The translations under genes were made by a program, and so were the position numbers. Positions 19,383 to 28,756 of a stretch of 64,000 nt of DNA are shown in pieces; the stretch's first letter is position 1, and each line of letters starts with the position of its first letter. The notes below the pieces were generated by a model. The model was not told the DNA's origin. It did not search any database and saw nothing but the letters and a program-made list of their open reading frames with translations. The stretch is from Alkalitalea saponilacus (lineage in GTDB: Bacteria; Bacteroidota; Bacteroidia; Bacteroidales; Marinilabiliaceae), in the NCBI RefSeq assembly GCF_900168165.1, contig NZ_FUYV01000005.1:155257-219256 (forward strand), read 5' to 3'.

Positions 19383-20639
19383 ATGACCAGAAAAGATTTT
19401 GAGGTGATGGCTCCCGCGGGTTCATTTGAATCATTAAAGGCAGCTATTCAAGGAGGGGCAGATTCGGTCTACTTTGGTGCAGGTAATCTGAATATGCGGT
19501 CACGTTCGTCATCCAATTTCAGTGCGGGGGATTTAAAAGAAATAGCTTCAATTTGCAAAGAAAACGGGTTAAAATCCTATCTAACTCTGAACATTGTGTT
19601 GTATGATGAAGATCTGGAGGAGATGCGGAAAATGGTGGATGTAGCAAAGGAAAGCGGTATCTCAGCGGTGATTGTTTCTGACCAGGCAGCCATTCACTAT
19701 GCCTCACAAAAAGGGATTCCTATTCATATAAGTACGCAGGTAAATATCTCTAATATTGAAACACTTAGGTTTTATAGCAAATACGCAGATGTTGTAGTTC
19801 TGGCTCGTGAATTAAACATGGATCAGGTTAAGAAAATTCATGAAGCCATTGTTGAAGAAGATATTCGTGGCCCTGGCGGGGATTTGGTGCGTATCGAAAT
19901 GTTTGCTCACGGAGCGTTGTGTATGGCAGTATCGGGGAAGTGTTATCTCAGCTTACATCAATACAACTATTCGGCAAACCGGGGCGCTTGTTTGCAGTCG
20001 TGCCGCAGGGGATATGTTGTTACCGACAAAGAATCGGGCGACGAGCTGGAGGTGGATAATCAATATATTATGTCGCCTAAAGATTTAAAAACTATACACT
20101 TTTTAAACAAGTTGGTAGATTCTGGAGTGCGAATTTTCAAAATAGAAGGACGAGCCAGGGGGCCTGAATATGTAAAAAGTGTTTCCGCTTGCTATAACGA
20201 GGCGTTAGAGGCCATTGCAGGAGGGTATTTTACATCGGAGTTCATTGCAGGTTGGGATGAACGTCTCTCATCGGTTTTTAATCGTGGGTTTTGGGATGGA
20301 TACTACCAGGGACAGAAATTGGGAGAGTGGAGTGCCAATTACGGATCGATGGCCACCAAACGTAAAATATACGTGGGAAAGGGAACCAACTATTTTCCAA
20401 AAATCGGGGTAGGGGAGTTTCGCCTTGAAACCCAGAGCCTTAATGTTGACGACGAGATTTTAATTACCGGGCCAACTACCGGTGTTCTTGAGATGAAGGT
20501 AAAAGAACTGAGAGTTGACCTTAAACCTGTTAATGAGGTTAAAAAGGGCGATCTATTTTCAATGCCGGTGGATGATAAGATACGTCGGTCAGATAAATTA
20601 TTTAAAATTGTAAAAGCCAGTCAGGCCAAAATTCAATAG
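19383..20639 (+). CDS. Peptidase U32 family protein, TrhP-like tRNA hydroxylation factor
   Basis: A 418-residue U32 protein: EVMAPAGSFESLKAAIQGGA at the start, then STQVNISN and the cysteine-rich part HGALCMAVSGKCYLS with ACLQSCRRGY (C180, C187, C203, C207), which fits an iron-sulfur site. A beta-rich C-terminal domain follows (about 335-410). In this length class, members such as E. coli TrhP (YegQ) are needed for 5-hydroxyuridine at tRNA position 34 with prephenate as a factor. Peptidase activity is doubtful for the group. It follows the LtaS-like gene by 3 bases and precedes DUF2797 by 12 bases, a likely three-gene operon. Confidence 0.85.
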   Translation: MTRKDFEVMAPAGSFESLKAAIQGGADSVYFGAGNLNMRSRSSSNFSAGDLKEIASICKENGLKSYLTLNIVLYDEDLEEMRKMVDVAKESGISAVIVSDQAAIHYASQKGIPIHISTQVNISNIETLRFYSKYADVVVLARELNMDQVKKIHEAIVEEDIRGPGGDLVRIEMFAHGALCMAVSGKCYLSLHQYNYSANRGACLQSCRRGYVVTDKESGDELEVDNQYIMSPKDLKTIHFLNKLVDSGVRIFKIEGRARGPEYVKSVSACYNEALEAIAGGYFTSEFIAGWDERLSSVFNRGFWDGYYQGQKLGEWSANYGSMATKRKIYVGKGTNYFPKIGVGEFRLETQSLNVDDEILITGPTTGVLEMKVKELRVDLKPVNEVKKGDLFSMPVDDKIRRSDKLFKIVKASQAKIQ

Positions 20640-20651
20640 AGAGCTAATTTA

Positions 20652-21458
20652 ATGCCAGTATTTGAAGGAAATCTGTCAAAAATGAGAGGAACCGTTTCTG
20701 CTGACGGCTCTGTTACATATGTTTTGAAACTCAGTGCCGATGAGGTGCCGATGAGTGATTTGATTGGTCAGAAGCTGAATTTCGAATTCAGCGGCCAGAT
20801 CAATTGCATATCTTGTGGTAAAACCACACGAAAATCTTTTGCACAGGGTTTCTGCTTTAACTGTATGCAAACAGCTCCGGAAGCCAGCGAGTGTGTGTTA
20901 AGGCCGGCATTGTGCAAAGCTCATGTGGGAGTTTCAAGAGATGCGGATTGGGCACAAATGCATTGTTTACAGCCTCATTATGTATATCTGGCAAATACCG
21001 GAGAGATAAAAGTTGGCGTAACCCGTCAATCGCAAATTCCTGTTCGGTGGATTGACCAGGGCGCATCGGCAGCCATAAAGATTTGTAAAACTCCAAACCG
21101 ACATATGGCAGGTCTGGTTGAGATGCACCTCTCAAAGCATTTTACCGATAAAACATTATGGAAAAAAATGGTTTCGGGCACCGTTGATGAAGCTCTTGAT
21201 TTACTTAAATTCAGAAAAGAAGCCATAGAATTATTAAGTTCAGGTATGCAGCAGTTTGTTGACGAAGATGATTCAATCTATTCATTGAAATATCCGGTGC
21301 AGAAATATCCGATTAAACCTGTCACAGTTACCTTCGATAAAGAACGGAGTTTTAGTGGTACCTTAAGCGGAATAAGGGGACAGTATTTGCTTTTTGAAGA
21401 TGAACAGGTACTCAATATAAGAAGGCATAACGGCTATCGTGTCAGTTTAAGCTATTGA
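20652..21458 (+). CDS. DUF2797 protein with zinc-binding cysteines
   Basis: A 268-residue member of DUF2797. A zinc-ribbon pattern CxxC-x12-CxxC (C52, C55, C68, C71) is followed by further Cys at 81 and 88. Then comes HYVYLANTGEIKVGVTR with RWIDQGA, which resembles the first strands and Arg of the GIY-YIG fold. A single catalytic role has not been established for the family. Its 3' end overlaps the convergent lipoprotein gene by 7 bases. Grouping with the U32 gene (12-base gap) hints at an RNA- or translation-related role, which is inference. Confidence 0.8.
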   Translation: MPVFEGNLSKMRGTVSADGSVTYVLKLSADEVPMSDLIGQKLNFEFSGQINCISCGKTTRKSFAQGFCFNCMQTAPEASECVLRPALCKAHVGVSRDADWAQMHCLQPHYVYLANTGEIKVGVTRQSQIPVRWIDQGASAAIKICKTPNRHMAGLVEMHLSKHFTDKTLWKKMVSGTVDEALDLLKFRKEAIELLSSGMQQFVDEDDSIYSLKYPVQKYPIKPVTVTFDKERSFSGTLSGIRGQYLLFEDEQVLNIRRHNGYRVSLSY

Positions 21459-22354
21459 TTTCGCCACGGAAGTTCTGTAATATTTCCCTGGCGCATCCTA
21501 CGATTAAATAAAAATTTCAGATTTACTGATACCGGATAGTAATCAGAGATATAAACATTCTGATTTTTTACCCGGTGTGTTTCAATTCTTCTTACGTCAA
21601 AATAGCTGTTTACAAAAATATAGTCACTCATTGCATGAAATTCTTCTTTACCATAAGCGTTATAAGTGGGATATATCCGATTCTTTCCTGACTTAGCAAG
21701 TTCTGAACTGTTCTCAATTGACAGAAACCTATCCCAGTTTGATCGCATAATCCTGTATGTTCTGGATGCTTCATTCATGTGAAACGATCCTGTAACGATC
21801 ACCGGTGCATTTCCTGCCAACTCTCGTATTCTCTTTAAAAACAGAGCGCTGCTGATGATATCCTCATCCTCGTTATTCTTACAAAAATGTACGTTAAATA
21901 CAAAAAAAATGTGTCCTGATTCAATGTTCTCCAGTTTTGTCCAGTTTATCAGATGAATTTGATTACAAGTAACTAAATCTTTTTGGGTTATTACACCTTC
22001 GCCGGATATGTAAAACCTTGATTTTGATAGAACTCTGAATTTATCTGTTTTATAGAATATAGGGTTGAGTTGATCTGCATCTGCTTCATCTATATCCTGC
22101 GATATAATATAACTATATGCAGGAAGTATGGTAGACAAGCTTCTTAATCGTTTGATATTAACTTGTTGCATTCCGATGATGTCAGGGTTTTGATTTTTGA
22201 AATATTGCTGTATGATTGGTAAGCGATTCTCCCACGTGTTTACAGAATCTGAGACAATTGAACTGCCGGAATTGAAAGTAATAACATCCAGTTGTCCCGA
22301 ACGGGAACAACTGATTACAACAGCAAATAGAAATATGTAAAGGCAGTATCTCAT
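21452..22354 (-). CDS. Lipoprotein with endonuclease/exonuclease/phosphatase fold, catalytic residues lost
   Basis: A 300-residue protein with a lipobox (AVVISC, Cys16), so lipidation is likely. The body follows the EEP fold: LDVITFNSGSS, NPDIIGMQQV, NPIFYKTDKF, FVFNVHFCKN, VIVTGSFHMNE, AMSDYIFVNS and ISDYYPVSVN. At the active site, the metal-binding Glu is Gln64 (GMQQV for GLQEV), the GDFN motif is GSFH (Ser190, His192), and the SDHxP His is Tyr272. At least four key positions have therefore changed while the fold motifs persist. It is likely a surface or periplasmic binding protein with no hydrolase activity. It lies downstream of the Gfo/Idh/MocA gene after 152 bases. Confidence 0.8.
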   Translation of the reverse strand: MRYCLYIFLFAVVISCSRSGQLDVITFNSGSSIVSDSVNTWENRLPIIQQYFKNQNPDIIGMQQVNIKRLRSLSTILPAYSYIISQDIDEADADQLNPIFYKTDKFRVLSKSRFYISGEGVITQKDLVTCNQIHLINWTKLENIESGHIFFVFNVHFCKNNEDEDIISSALFLKRIRELAGNAPVIVTGSFHMNEASRTYRIMRSNWDRFLSIENSSELAKSGKNRIYPTYNAYGKEEFHAMSDYIFVNSYFDVRRIETHRVKNQNVYISDYYPVSVNLKFLFNRRMRQGNITELPWRNQ

Positions 22355-22506
22355 ACTTTTAATTCATCATCTGCAAAAATCAGGAAAATAAGATTTCTTA
22401 AGTAAAGATATTACAACTTGGAGTGCACATTGTTTTTTTTACAGGAACGACCTGTTTTTATTGATGATGGTTGCCTAATGCGTTGACCACCTTTTCAATT
22501 TGTAGA

Positions 22507-23493
22507 TCAAACTTGCGTCCAATTATTTGATTTTGCAGATTTTTTTAATGCATCAATCACTTTCATATTGTTTATGGCATCCATTGTTTCTACCGGCATG
22601 GGTTGATTATTTAATAATGCTTCGGCAAAGGCATCAAACATTAACCCATAGGCATCTGACGGAGGGAATTTTACGACTCTTGAGCCAAGGGAAGAGTTGA
22701 TGGAGACTTCTGCCGGAACATCAACATAGGTATTAAATGGCAAATGAATAGTTATAGTACCTGCTGTCCCAATTATATCTACCTTTTGAAAAGGCTCAGA
22801 AAGCGTTGAAACATAGTAAGATGCACGAGATTCATCAAATTCTAGAATGCCCGAAGTGTGCATATCGGTTTTAAATTCGGGATGTCGTTTTACCATTGAA
22901 AGAACCCTTATGGGTTCTTTCCCCAGCAAAAATCTTGGAACCGATACAGCATAACATCCAATATCCATTAAAGCTCCGCCTCCATACTCTTCAATGTTTC
23001 GGATATTACCCGGTGAAGGGTTGTTGTATGAAAATGAAGTGTGAATCTGGTTGATGTCTCCAATTTGATTGGTGGCTATAACATCCTTAATGTGTTTCCA
23101 CATAGGATGAAAGCGGTACATGAAGGCCTCCATGAAGGGAATTTTGGATTCTTCAGATATGTTATGAAGCATTATTGCTTCATTCGCATCCATGGACAGG
23201 GGCTTTTCGCAAAGGACAGGTTTTTTTGCTTTAATTGCTTTTATAGTCCACTCGGCATGTAAATGATTTGGCAGAGGGATATATACAGCATCAACCTCAG
23301 CATCATCGATAAGCTCTTGATAGTTCTGGTGAACCACCGGAATATTAAAGTCTTTAGCAGCTTGCTGAGCTTGTTCTATTTTTCGGGATGCAATGGCATA
23401 GATGCAACTGTACTTTGTTTTACTCAGAGGTAAAACGATTCTTTTAATTAAGTGGTTTGATACTCCTAAAACTCCGATTTTTATCTTGTCCAT
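22507..23493 (-). CDS. Gfo/Idh/MocA-family oxidoreductase
   Basis: A 328-residue NAD(P)-dependent dehydrogenase. The Rossmann N-terminus IKIGVLGVSNHLIKR binds the dinucleotide (less regular than the usual GxGxxG). DAVYIPLPNHLHAEW and VLCEKPLSM give the family signature with the active-site Lys of EKP. The C-terminal beta-sheet domain begins near 125 (FMEAFMYRFHP, GGGALMDIGCY). The fold acts on sugars or sugar derivatives, but the substrate is not visible. It follows the 908-residue propeller protein by 18 bases, suggesting one leftward transcript with porZ. Confidence 0.88.
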   Translation of the reverse strand: MDKIKIGVLGVSNHLIKRIVLPLSKTKYSCIYAIASRKIEQAQQAAKDFNIPVVHQNYQELIDDAEVDAVYIPLPNHLHAEWTIKAIKAKKPVLCEKPLSMDANEAIMLHNISEESKIPFMEAFMYRFHPMWKHIKDVIATNQIGDINQIHTSFSYNNPSPGNIRNIEEYGGGALMDIGCYAVSVPRFLLGKEPIRVLSMVKRHPEFKTDMHTSGILEFDESRASYYVSTLSEPFQKVDIIGTAGTITIHLPFNTYVDVPAEVSINSSLGSRVVKFPPSDAYGLMFDAFAEALLNNQPMPVETMDAINNMKVIDALKKSAKSNNWTQV

Positions 23494-23511
23494 GATTAAT
23501 ATTCGATTTTG

Positions 23512-26238
23512 CTATTCTACTCTGTAATTATACAGGTAATTGTGTTCGCCGCCTGTGATAAGGTTAAACCGATAAGCTGATGACCTTAAAAAACCTATGC
23601 TGAATCTGCTGATTCCACGAAGAGGAAATCCCTGATAATGGGTTCCGTCCCGGTTAATTAAATGAATATGCCCACCAGTTTGTTCAACCACGCCAAATTT
23701 TATATCAGTGGCAGTAAATCTATACAGATCAGCATGTGGATGAATCAGATTTTCAAAGTTCACTTCCATTGCTTTACTCCCTGATTGGTTGAAAACAATC
23801 AGTTGGTTGGTTGTGGCATATAAATACTCTGGATTTGCCGAATTTGCCGAAAGAAGGGTAAAATGATGACTTCCCGGGGACTCAAAAAGTGTTTCCAGAG
23901 TCGTATTTCCCGACGGTAAAGCTATTTTAGCAAGCTCTCCGTTTATGGTGGTGGTAACTAATGCTGCCCTGTTGGAGTTCTCTCTCTCCAGATAAAATGG
24001 TGAGCCGGAATTGCGGATAAAATTAGCAGAAGGGGTTACCCTGTTGTCACCTCTTCTGTCAAGTATATAATTACGGAATTGATCACTGAAAACAATGTAA
24101 TCGCGTCCCAGATTTCTGAAATACTGCACAGGTGTTGAAACAGTTCCCTCCGTAGCTGGCATGCTCCAGCCGGGAACTCTGTTACCGGTTTTATCATATA
24201 GATAAACCCTTTGATCTTCGAGAGCAACAAAAATACGGTACTCTTTATTGTTGTCATAATCAAACACCGCAATGGGGTTAGTTGCTTTCGATGGAAAGTT
24301 AACAGGGTAACGTGCAACATGGTTGCCGTTCCTGTCAAGCAACCATAGCCTGTTGGGCGTATTAAACAGATATTGGAGTTTGTTATTTTTGTAATAATCA
24401 ATCTGAATCACATCTCCCATAATGGGTCCATCCAGGGGTCTTTTCCACAACACACGTCCCAAATTATTGATGAGGTAAAGGTTGTAATGTGCATCCTGAA
24501 CAAGAATTTCTTTCTCTCCAGTGTTGTGATTGTCAACCAGAGCCGGTTTCCCGATGATGGTTGAATCAAGCCTGCTTTGCCAAATTGTTCTGGGCTCCTT
24601 ATCCCTGTGGGGAGCATAATTTCCATGTACCGATGTGTAAATAAGATCATTCGCCGATGATAGCTGTATTCCCAGGCCATAGAAGTTTTCAAGTGCCTGT
24701 GTTTGTTCACGCGTAGGATTAATTACAGATCGGTTAAAATGGCTTTCGGCCATTTTAAAGATATGGGGAACCTCAGCAAAAAGGAAAAAATTCTCCTGGT
24801 ATGAAAAACTTTCTGTAAATGGCGAATAATATGGATGTGTTGAGAGTGTTTTATTCAGGATGTTTGAGTAGAGAAAACGGGAGATGCATTCACTTGATTC
24901 TCCAAAAATCAGGTAATTTCTGTAAAAGGTGAAATAATTTGCTGGAACATCAGGAAAAAAATGACCCCAGAAATCTTTTATAATATCTTTTTCAGGTGTT
25001 TCATACACCTGAAAACGTGTTTGATCATCCAGGATGATCTCCCGGTGCTTCTCAGGATCCATGCCACTATTGATCATGAGTGCACGCAGTGCCTGCATGG
25101 CATTTACCTGTCCAGTTGTATTGAACACCAAAAACGACGAATAGTTGTTGTTTAAATCCGGATCGGAAAGAATATAAGCTGCTTCATTCATTATAAAGGA
25201 AAAAAACAGTTCTTCAAAACTATCCCTGTTTCTGGTTTTGAAACCGGCATTTTTTCTTTCGTAGTTATCAGATGTATGTTGATTACTAATAAATTCAATC
25301 AAATTCTCTTTAAATCGTCCTTTCGATTTAAAATTATAGCTTGTTAAAAACCGCGTTGTTCCGGGCAAAACATTAGCAATCTCAGACTTTCCCGGCTCAA
25401 CTCCTCTGAATAATTTGGTGAAATGACCCGGTTCATCCCCAAATGAGAATCCGTTTAAATATATGGCATCGGTTCGAATATCCATATTTAGTTCACTCCA
25501 ACCTGAAAAATGCTCTAGAGCTGGTGCCGAGAACAGTTGTGAAGTTATGCCAGGAAGGGTTTTAAAATTGATGTAACAACTTGCAATATTTGATGTTAAA
25601 GAAGTTTTTTGAATGCGACTGAACTGCGGGTTGTCTAATAAAGAATTACCGGATTGAACCTGAGAAATTGATTTTTCGATGAGTTCCTTTGATCCTGAAA
25701 GTGTTAGATATCCATTGTTTACAGAAGCATAAATGGAAATCGGGATATGGTCTTTGTTAAGAATATGAAAGTATCGTGATCCTTTATGGCTTTCGTTGGT
25801 TTTTACTAAATTTCTTGATGAAATAAGCCGGTTGATTTCGGTTAGTTCAGCTCTTGATTTTATCGGGGCGTTGATTAGCCAACCTGTAGATGCGTCATCG
25901 CTTAAAGTGTGTATGGACAGAATAAATGTTCTGCTGAGGTAATCATTAAGAACAGAGTTGGTAATTATCTCAGAGGAATCTGTAAAATTGATGATGTTCT
26001 TGATATACCTGTAGCTTTCAAATGGGGTTAATTCATTAAGGAAGCTGTTGCTTCTTGTAATGTTTCTTTTTAATTGTTGAGGATTATTGATTTGCAGTAT
26101 GATGGCTGCATCAACCGGAACTGCATGTATTGGGCTGTTGTTTGTAAATTGTTGGTATTTATGCAAATATAAAAATGCCAGCACAATTACTGTTATTAAT
26201 GCTAATACAGACGTAATTGCAATGTATTTTTTCAGCAT
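23512..26238 (-). CDS. Membrane-anchored DUF3352-like protein with C-terminal beta-propeller
   Basis: 908 residues from the ATG at 26238. A longer frame to 26313 would run into porZ, and the chosen start gives an N-terminal anchor at once (MLKKYIAITSVLALITVIV, about 1-25). Residues 30-560 resemble DUF3352-type proteins, with a periplasmic part of unclear role. From about 590 to the end, repeated strand units such as YLINNLGRVLWKR, WLLDRNGNHVARY, YLYDKTGNRVPGW and YILDRRGDNRV form a PQQ/WD-like propeller of six or seven blades. No sorting domain is seen. It starts 16 bases after porZ. Both being propeller proteins suggests a joint envelope complex, which is inference. I do not recognise a named gene. 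Confidence 0.65.
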   Translation of the reverse strand: MLKKYIAITSVLALITVIVLAFLYLHKYQQFTNNSPIHAVPVDAAIILQINNPQQLKRNITRSNSFLNELTPFESYRYIKNIINFTDSSEIITNSVLNDYLSRTFILSIHTLSDDASTGWLINAPIKSRAELTEINRLISSRNLVKTNESHKGSRYFHILNKDHIPISIYASVNNGYLTLSGSKELIEKSISQVQSGNSLLDNPQFSRIQKTSLTSNIASCYINFKTLPGITSQLFSAPALEHFSGWSELNMDIRTDAIYLNGFSFGDEPGHFTKLFRGVEPGKSEIANVLPGTTRFLTSYNFKSKGRFKENLIEFISNQHTSDNYERKNAGFKTRNRDSFEELFFSFIMNEAAYILSDPDLNNNYSSFLVFNTTGQVNAMQALRALMINSGMDPEKHREIILDDQTRFQVYETPEKDIIKDFWGHFFPDVPANYFTFYRNYLIFGESSECISRFLYSNILNKTLSTHPYYSPFTESFSYQENFFLFAEVPHIFKMAESHFNRSVINPTREQTQALENFYGLGIQLSSANDLIYTSVHGNYAPHRDKEPRTIWQSRLDSTIIGKPALVDNHNTGEKEILVQDAHYNLYLINNLGRVLWKRPLDGPIMGDVIQIDYYKNNKLQYLFNTPNRLWLLDRNGNHVARYPVNFPSKATNPIAVFDYDNNKEYRIFVALEDQRVYLYDKTGNRVPGWSMPATEGTVSTPVQYFRNLGRDYIVFSDQFRNYILDRRGDNRVTPSANFIRNSGSPFYLERENSNRAALVTTTINGELAKIALPSGNTTLETLFESPGSHHFTLLSANSANPEYLYATTNQLIVFNQSGSKAMEVNFENLIHPHADLYRFTATDIKFGVVEQTGGHIHLINRDGTHYQGFPLRGISRFSIGFLRSSAYRFNLITGGEHNYLYNYRVE

Positions 26239-26254
26239 ATAATCAAATTTTAAT

Positions 26255-28651
26255 TTATCTAATGATTGCAACTTTCGTGACACCTGATTGGCTTCCATCT
26301 TCGGAGGCAACAAAAATCAGGTATACTCCTGATTTTACCTGCTCCCCCCAAAGGTTTCTTCCATTCCAGAATGCTTGTCCTCCAACAGAAACCGTTTCAA
26401 AAACCAGTTTGCCGGATACATCTGTAATTTTTATATTGCTTCGAGCCATCAGTCCGGTTATCGTAATATCTCCGGTAAATTCAGGCCTAACGGGATTTGG
26501 GAATGCATAAATGTTAGAATAATTTGAGCTTCCTCCTGTGGCCGTTCCTCTGAATGAAACAATGCCTTCCCCGGTAGCGATGTAAACCTCACCAGTTTTT
26601 TCGTTTATGGTAATATCGTTGATATAATCAGATGGCAAAGGACTGTTAGTTGTATTGAAGGCATGTATTTGTCTGCTGCCATCAGGTGAGACAAGGAAAA
26701 TTCCTGAACCTTGGGTTCCCAGCCATTTTCGATTACCGCCATCCACTTTAATCACGCTTACAATTTTATCACCCAGAAGAAAATCAGCATTATTTGTTCC
26801 ATCTCGTCTTGGTACTAATATTCTTGTAAATACGGGTTTTTCAATATTGAATATGGAAAATGGCTGGTATTGAACTACGACCCCTTTATCAGTCCCAAGC
26901 CATATGTGGCCATTTTGATCTTCAGCAATATCAAAGATTGCATCTGTAATGACTTCTCCGTTTTGATCCCAAAGTAATAGCTGACCTGCATTTCGTCTGT
27001 CGTTTTCTGCAGATGGACGTATGGCTCCCCTGTAACGATCATCACTTTGATTTAGTGGGGTATTATTATCATCCCAAACAAAGATTCCTTTTGATCTGCC
27101 TCTAAAAACACTTAACCATTTGTGTCCCCATGATGTCGCAATCATTGGAGCCATTCCCTGATTCATCGCAAGTGTCTCATAATTGTATCGCATCCAGGAG
27201 TCTGTTTCAGGAAAATATGCTATTAATCCATTTTCAACTTCACTATTTGTTGCCCATAGTACGTTATTTCTATCAATAGCTGTAGCTGCAATCCTCACGA
27301 ACCTTTCGTTGCCAGGAATTGCACTTGCCATTCCATTTTCCGAAGAACCAAACCTGTTCTTTACCACAAAATGGTTATTTTCCTTTTCCACTTCAAATAT
27401 ACCATCTCCCCAAGAACTTAGAAATAAGTGGTTTGGATTACCGGGTTTGGGGGTAATTGTCAATAGGTCTCTTCTGGTGTTAAAAGAAGGAGTATTGTCT
27501 CGGCTCATGTAGGTCCACCCATTAGGGGTATATATGGATGCTGATGCCGGAGTATTGGTATTATTCCAAAATGCAGTTAGTCCACCAGGAACCACCCAGA
27601 GATTTTCTGCAGCCATTTTAATTCTGTGTGCTCTGTTTGTAAGTGGTCCTTGTGGCAGAAAATTTGACCAAACGGCTTCGCTCAGTGGTCTTGCAACCAG
27701 ACCATTATTGTTATCTGATATCCATATTTCGTTTGTCCCAACAATTACTGCATCTCTGAATTGTGGTGTTATTTGTGACCCGCCTATAGTTAGCTCTGAA
27801 ATATTGAGATTGGATTGTAATTCGTTGTTGTATAGTCTTATATTACCTGAGTTAATTACCAAAAGGCCATTTGGAGTAGATTTGATGTTTTGAAAATTCG
27901 AAGCAGATGTCAGAGTATGAGTCTGATTATTTTCAAAATACTCGATGCTAACGGTCTCTCCCTTATTCCCTCTTGCAGCAAATATTCTACCGGCATGATT
28001 GGCTATTGCTGAGTATGTGGCTGAAGACGAATAATATACCTCCCAGGATGTGTAAATGTGTATATCCGGTGCATCCAGTCGCGCCCTTCGAATTCCTTCC
28101 GCTGTGGCAGCATATAAATATTCCTGATCAATAGCAATTTGATTCACCTGAATATTGGAAGCATTATCACCAATATAGTAGGTCGATTCGATTTCATACC
28201 TGTTTAGATTGATGACCAAAATGCCGAAATTTGTGGCACAATAAAGTCTATTCCCATCAGCAATAAAATGATTGATGGCTTTGTTGCCATCCATTACCTT
28301 TAGCCTTAGGTCGTTAATGTTTATGACATTATTGTTGGCAATAATATCAATGTTTCCATTTTCGTAACCAACTAAAATCAAATTTCTTTCAGTGTAATAG
28401 TATAGTGCTGAAATACCATAATCTGATAGTCCATTTACTCTGTTTAATGTATTCACTGAAAAATCAGATTTTTCAATAACAATTAAGCCCAGAGAGGTTG
28501 CACCAATTATTTGGTTTGGAGTTGATATAACATGATGACTATTATTGTATGCGAAATGTGTTCGCCATTCTCCTATGCGCAGTTGATTGTTATCACTGGC
28601 CACTAAGTTATTAGTTAGGAGCAGAAAGAATATTATTATGAACCTGTTCAT
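26255..28651 (-). CDS. porZ: PorZ-like type IX secretion system surface protein
   Basis: 798 residues from the ATG at 28651. The frame opens 15 codons earlier, but this start begins a proper signal peptide, MNRFIIIFFLLLTNNLVAS. IGEWRTHFAYNNSHHVI opens the PorZ-type N-terminal propeller, followed by GLIVIEKSDFSVNTLNRVNG and LYAATAEGIRRARLD repeats, and a second propeller (about 350-690) with two-component-regulator-like blades such as HIWLGTDKGVVVQY. The last 85 residues (YAFPNPVRPEFTGDITI onward) are a type A sorting domain. In Porphyromonas PorZ works with the PorU sortase and A-LPS at the cell surface. A TAAATTTG box lies upstream, and the propeller protein at 23512 follows by 16 bases. Confidence 0.78.
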   Translation of the reverse strand: MNRFIIIFFLLLTNNLVASDNNQLRIGEWRTHFAYNNSHHVISTPNQIIGATSLGLIVIEKSDFSVNTLNRVNGLSDYGISALYYYTERNLILVGYENGNIDIIANNNVININDLRLKVMDGNKAINHFIADGNRLYCATNFGILVINLNRYEIESTYYIGDNASNIQVNQIAIDQEYLYAATAEGIRRARLDAPDIHIYTSWEVYYSSSATYSAIANHAGRIFAARGNKGETVSIEYFENNQTHTLTSASNFQNIKSTPNGLLVINSGNIRLYNNELQSNLNISELTIGGSQITPQFRDAVIVGTNEIWISDNNNGLVARPLSEAVWSNFLPQGPLTNRAHRIKMAAENLWVVPGGLTAFWNNTNTPASASIYTPNGWTYMSRDNTPSFNTRRDLLTITPKPGNPNHLFLSSWGDGIFEVEKENNHFVVKNRFGSSENGMASAIPGNERFVRIAATAIDRNNVLWATNSEVENGLIAYFPETDSWMRYNYETLAMNQGMAPMIATSWGHKWLSVFRGRSKGIFVWDDNNTPLNQSDDRYRGAIRPSAENDRRNAGQLLLWDQNGEVITDAIFDIAEDQNGHIWLGTDKGVVVQYQPFSIFNIEKPVFTRILVPRRDGTNNADFLLGDKIVSVIKVDGGNRKWLGTQGSGIFLVSPDGSRQIHAFNTTNSPLPSDYINDITINEKTGEVYIATGEGIVSFRGTATGGSSNYSNIYAFPNPVRPEFTGDITITGLMARSNIKITDVSGKLVFETVSVGGQAFWNGRNLWGEQVKSGVYLIFVASEDGSQSGVTKVAIIR

Positions 28652-28713
28652 TCTTAATTTTTTTGTTTTTGAAGGGTTGGGAGGCAGATACATCAAGTAT
28701 TTTTTTATTACGC

Positions 28714-28721
28714 CAAATTTA
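28714..28721 (-). promoter_or_regulatory. Candidate -7 box for porZ
   Basis: The minus-strand sequence TAAATTTG (plus-strand CAAATTTA) fits TAnnTTTG and lies 62 bases before the chosen porZ start at 28651, just past the rdgB stop. The position is good for a porZ operon promoter. The -33 element is unclear. Confidence 0.35.
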
Positions 28722-28756
28722 ATGATTTATAGCTTCGCATTGAAATATTGAACTCA

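Noticed and set aside
22430..22470. Possible small terminator hairpin (acagg/cctgt)
   Set aside because: The 5-bp stem is weak and not followed by U in the direction of the neighbouring gene.
28652..28696. Longer N-terminus for PorZ
   Set aside because: The added 15 residues are not signal-like; the ATG at 28651 opens a standard signal peptide.
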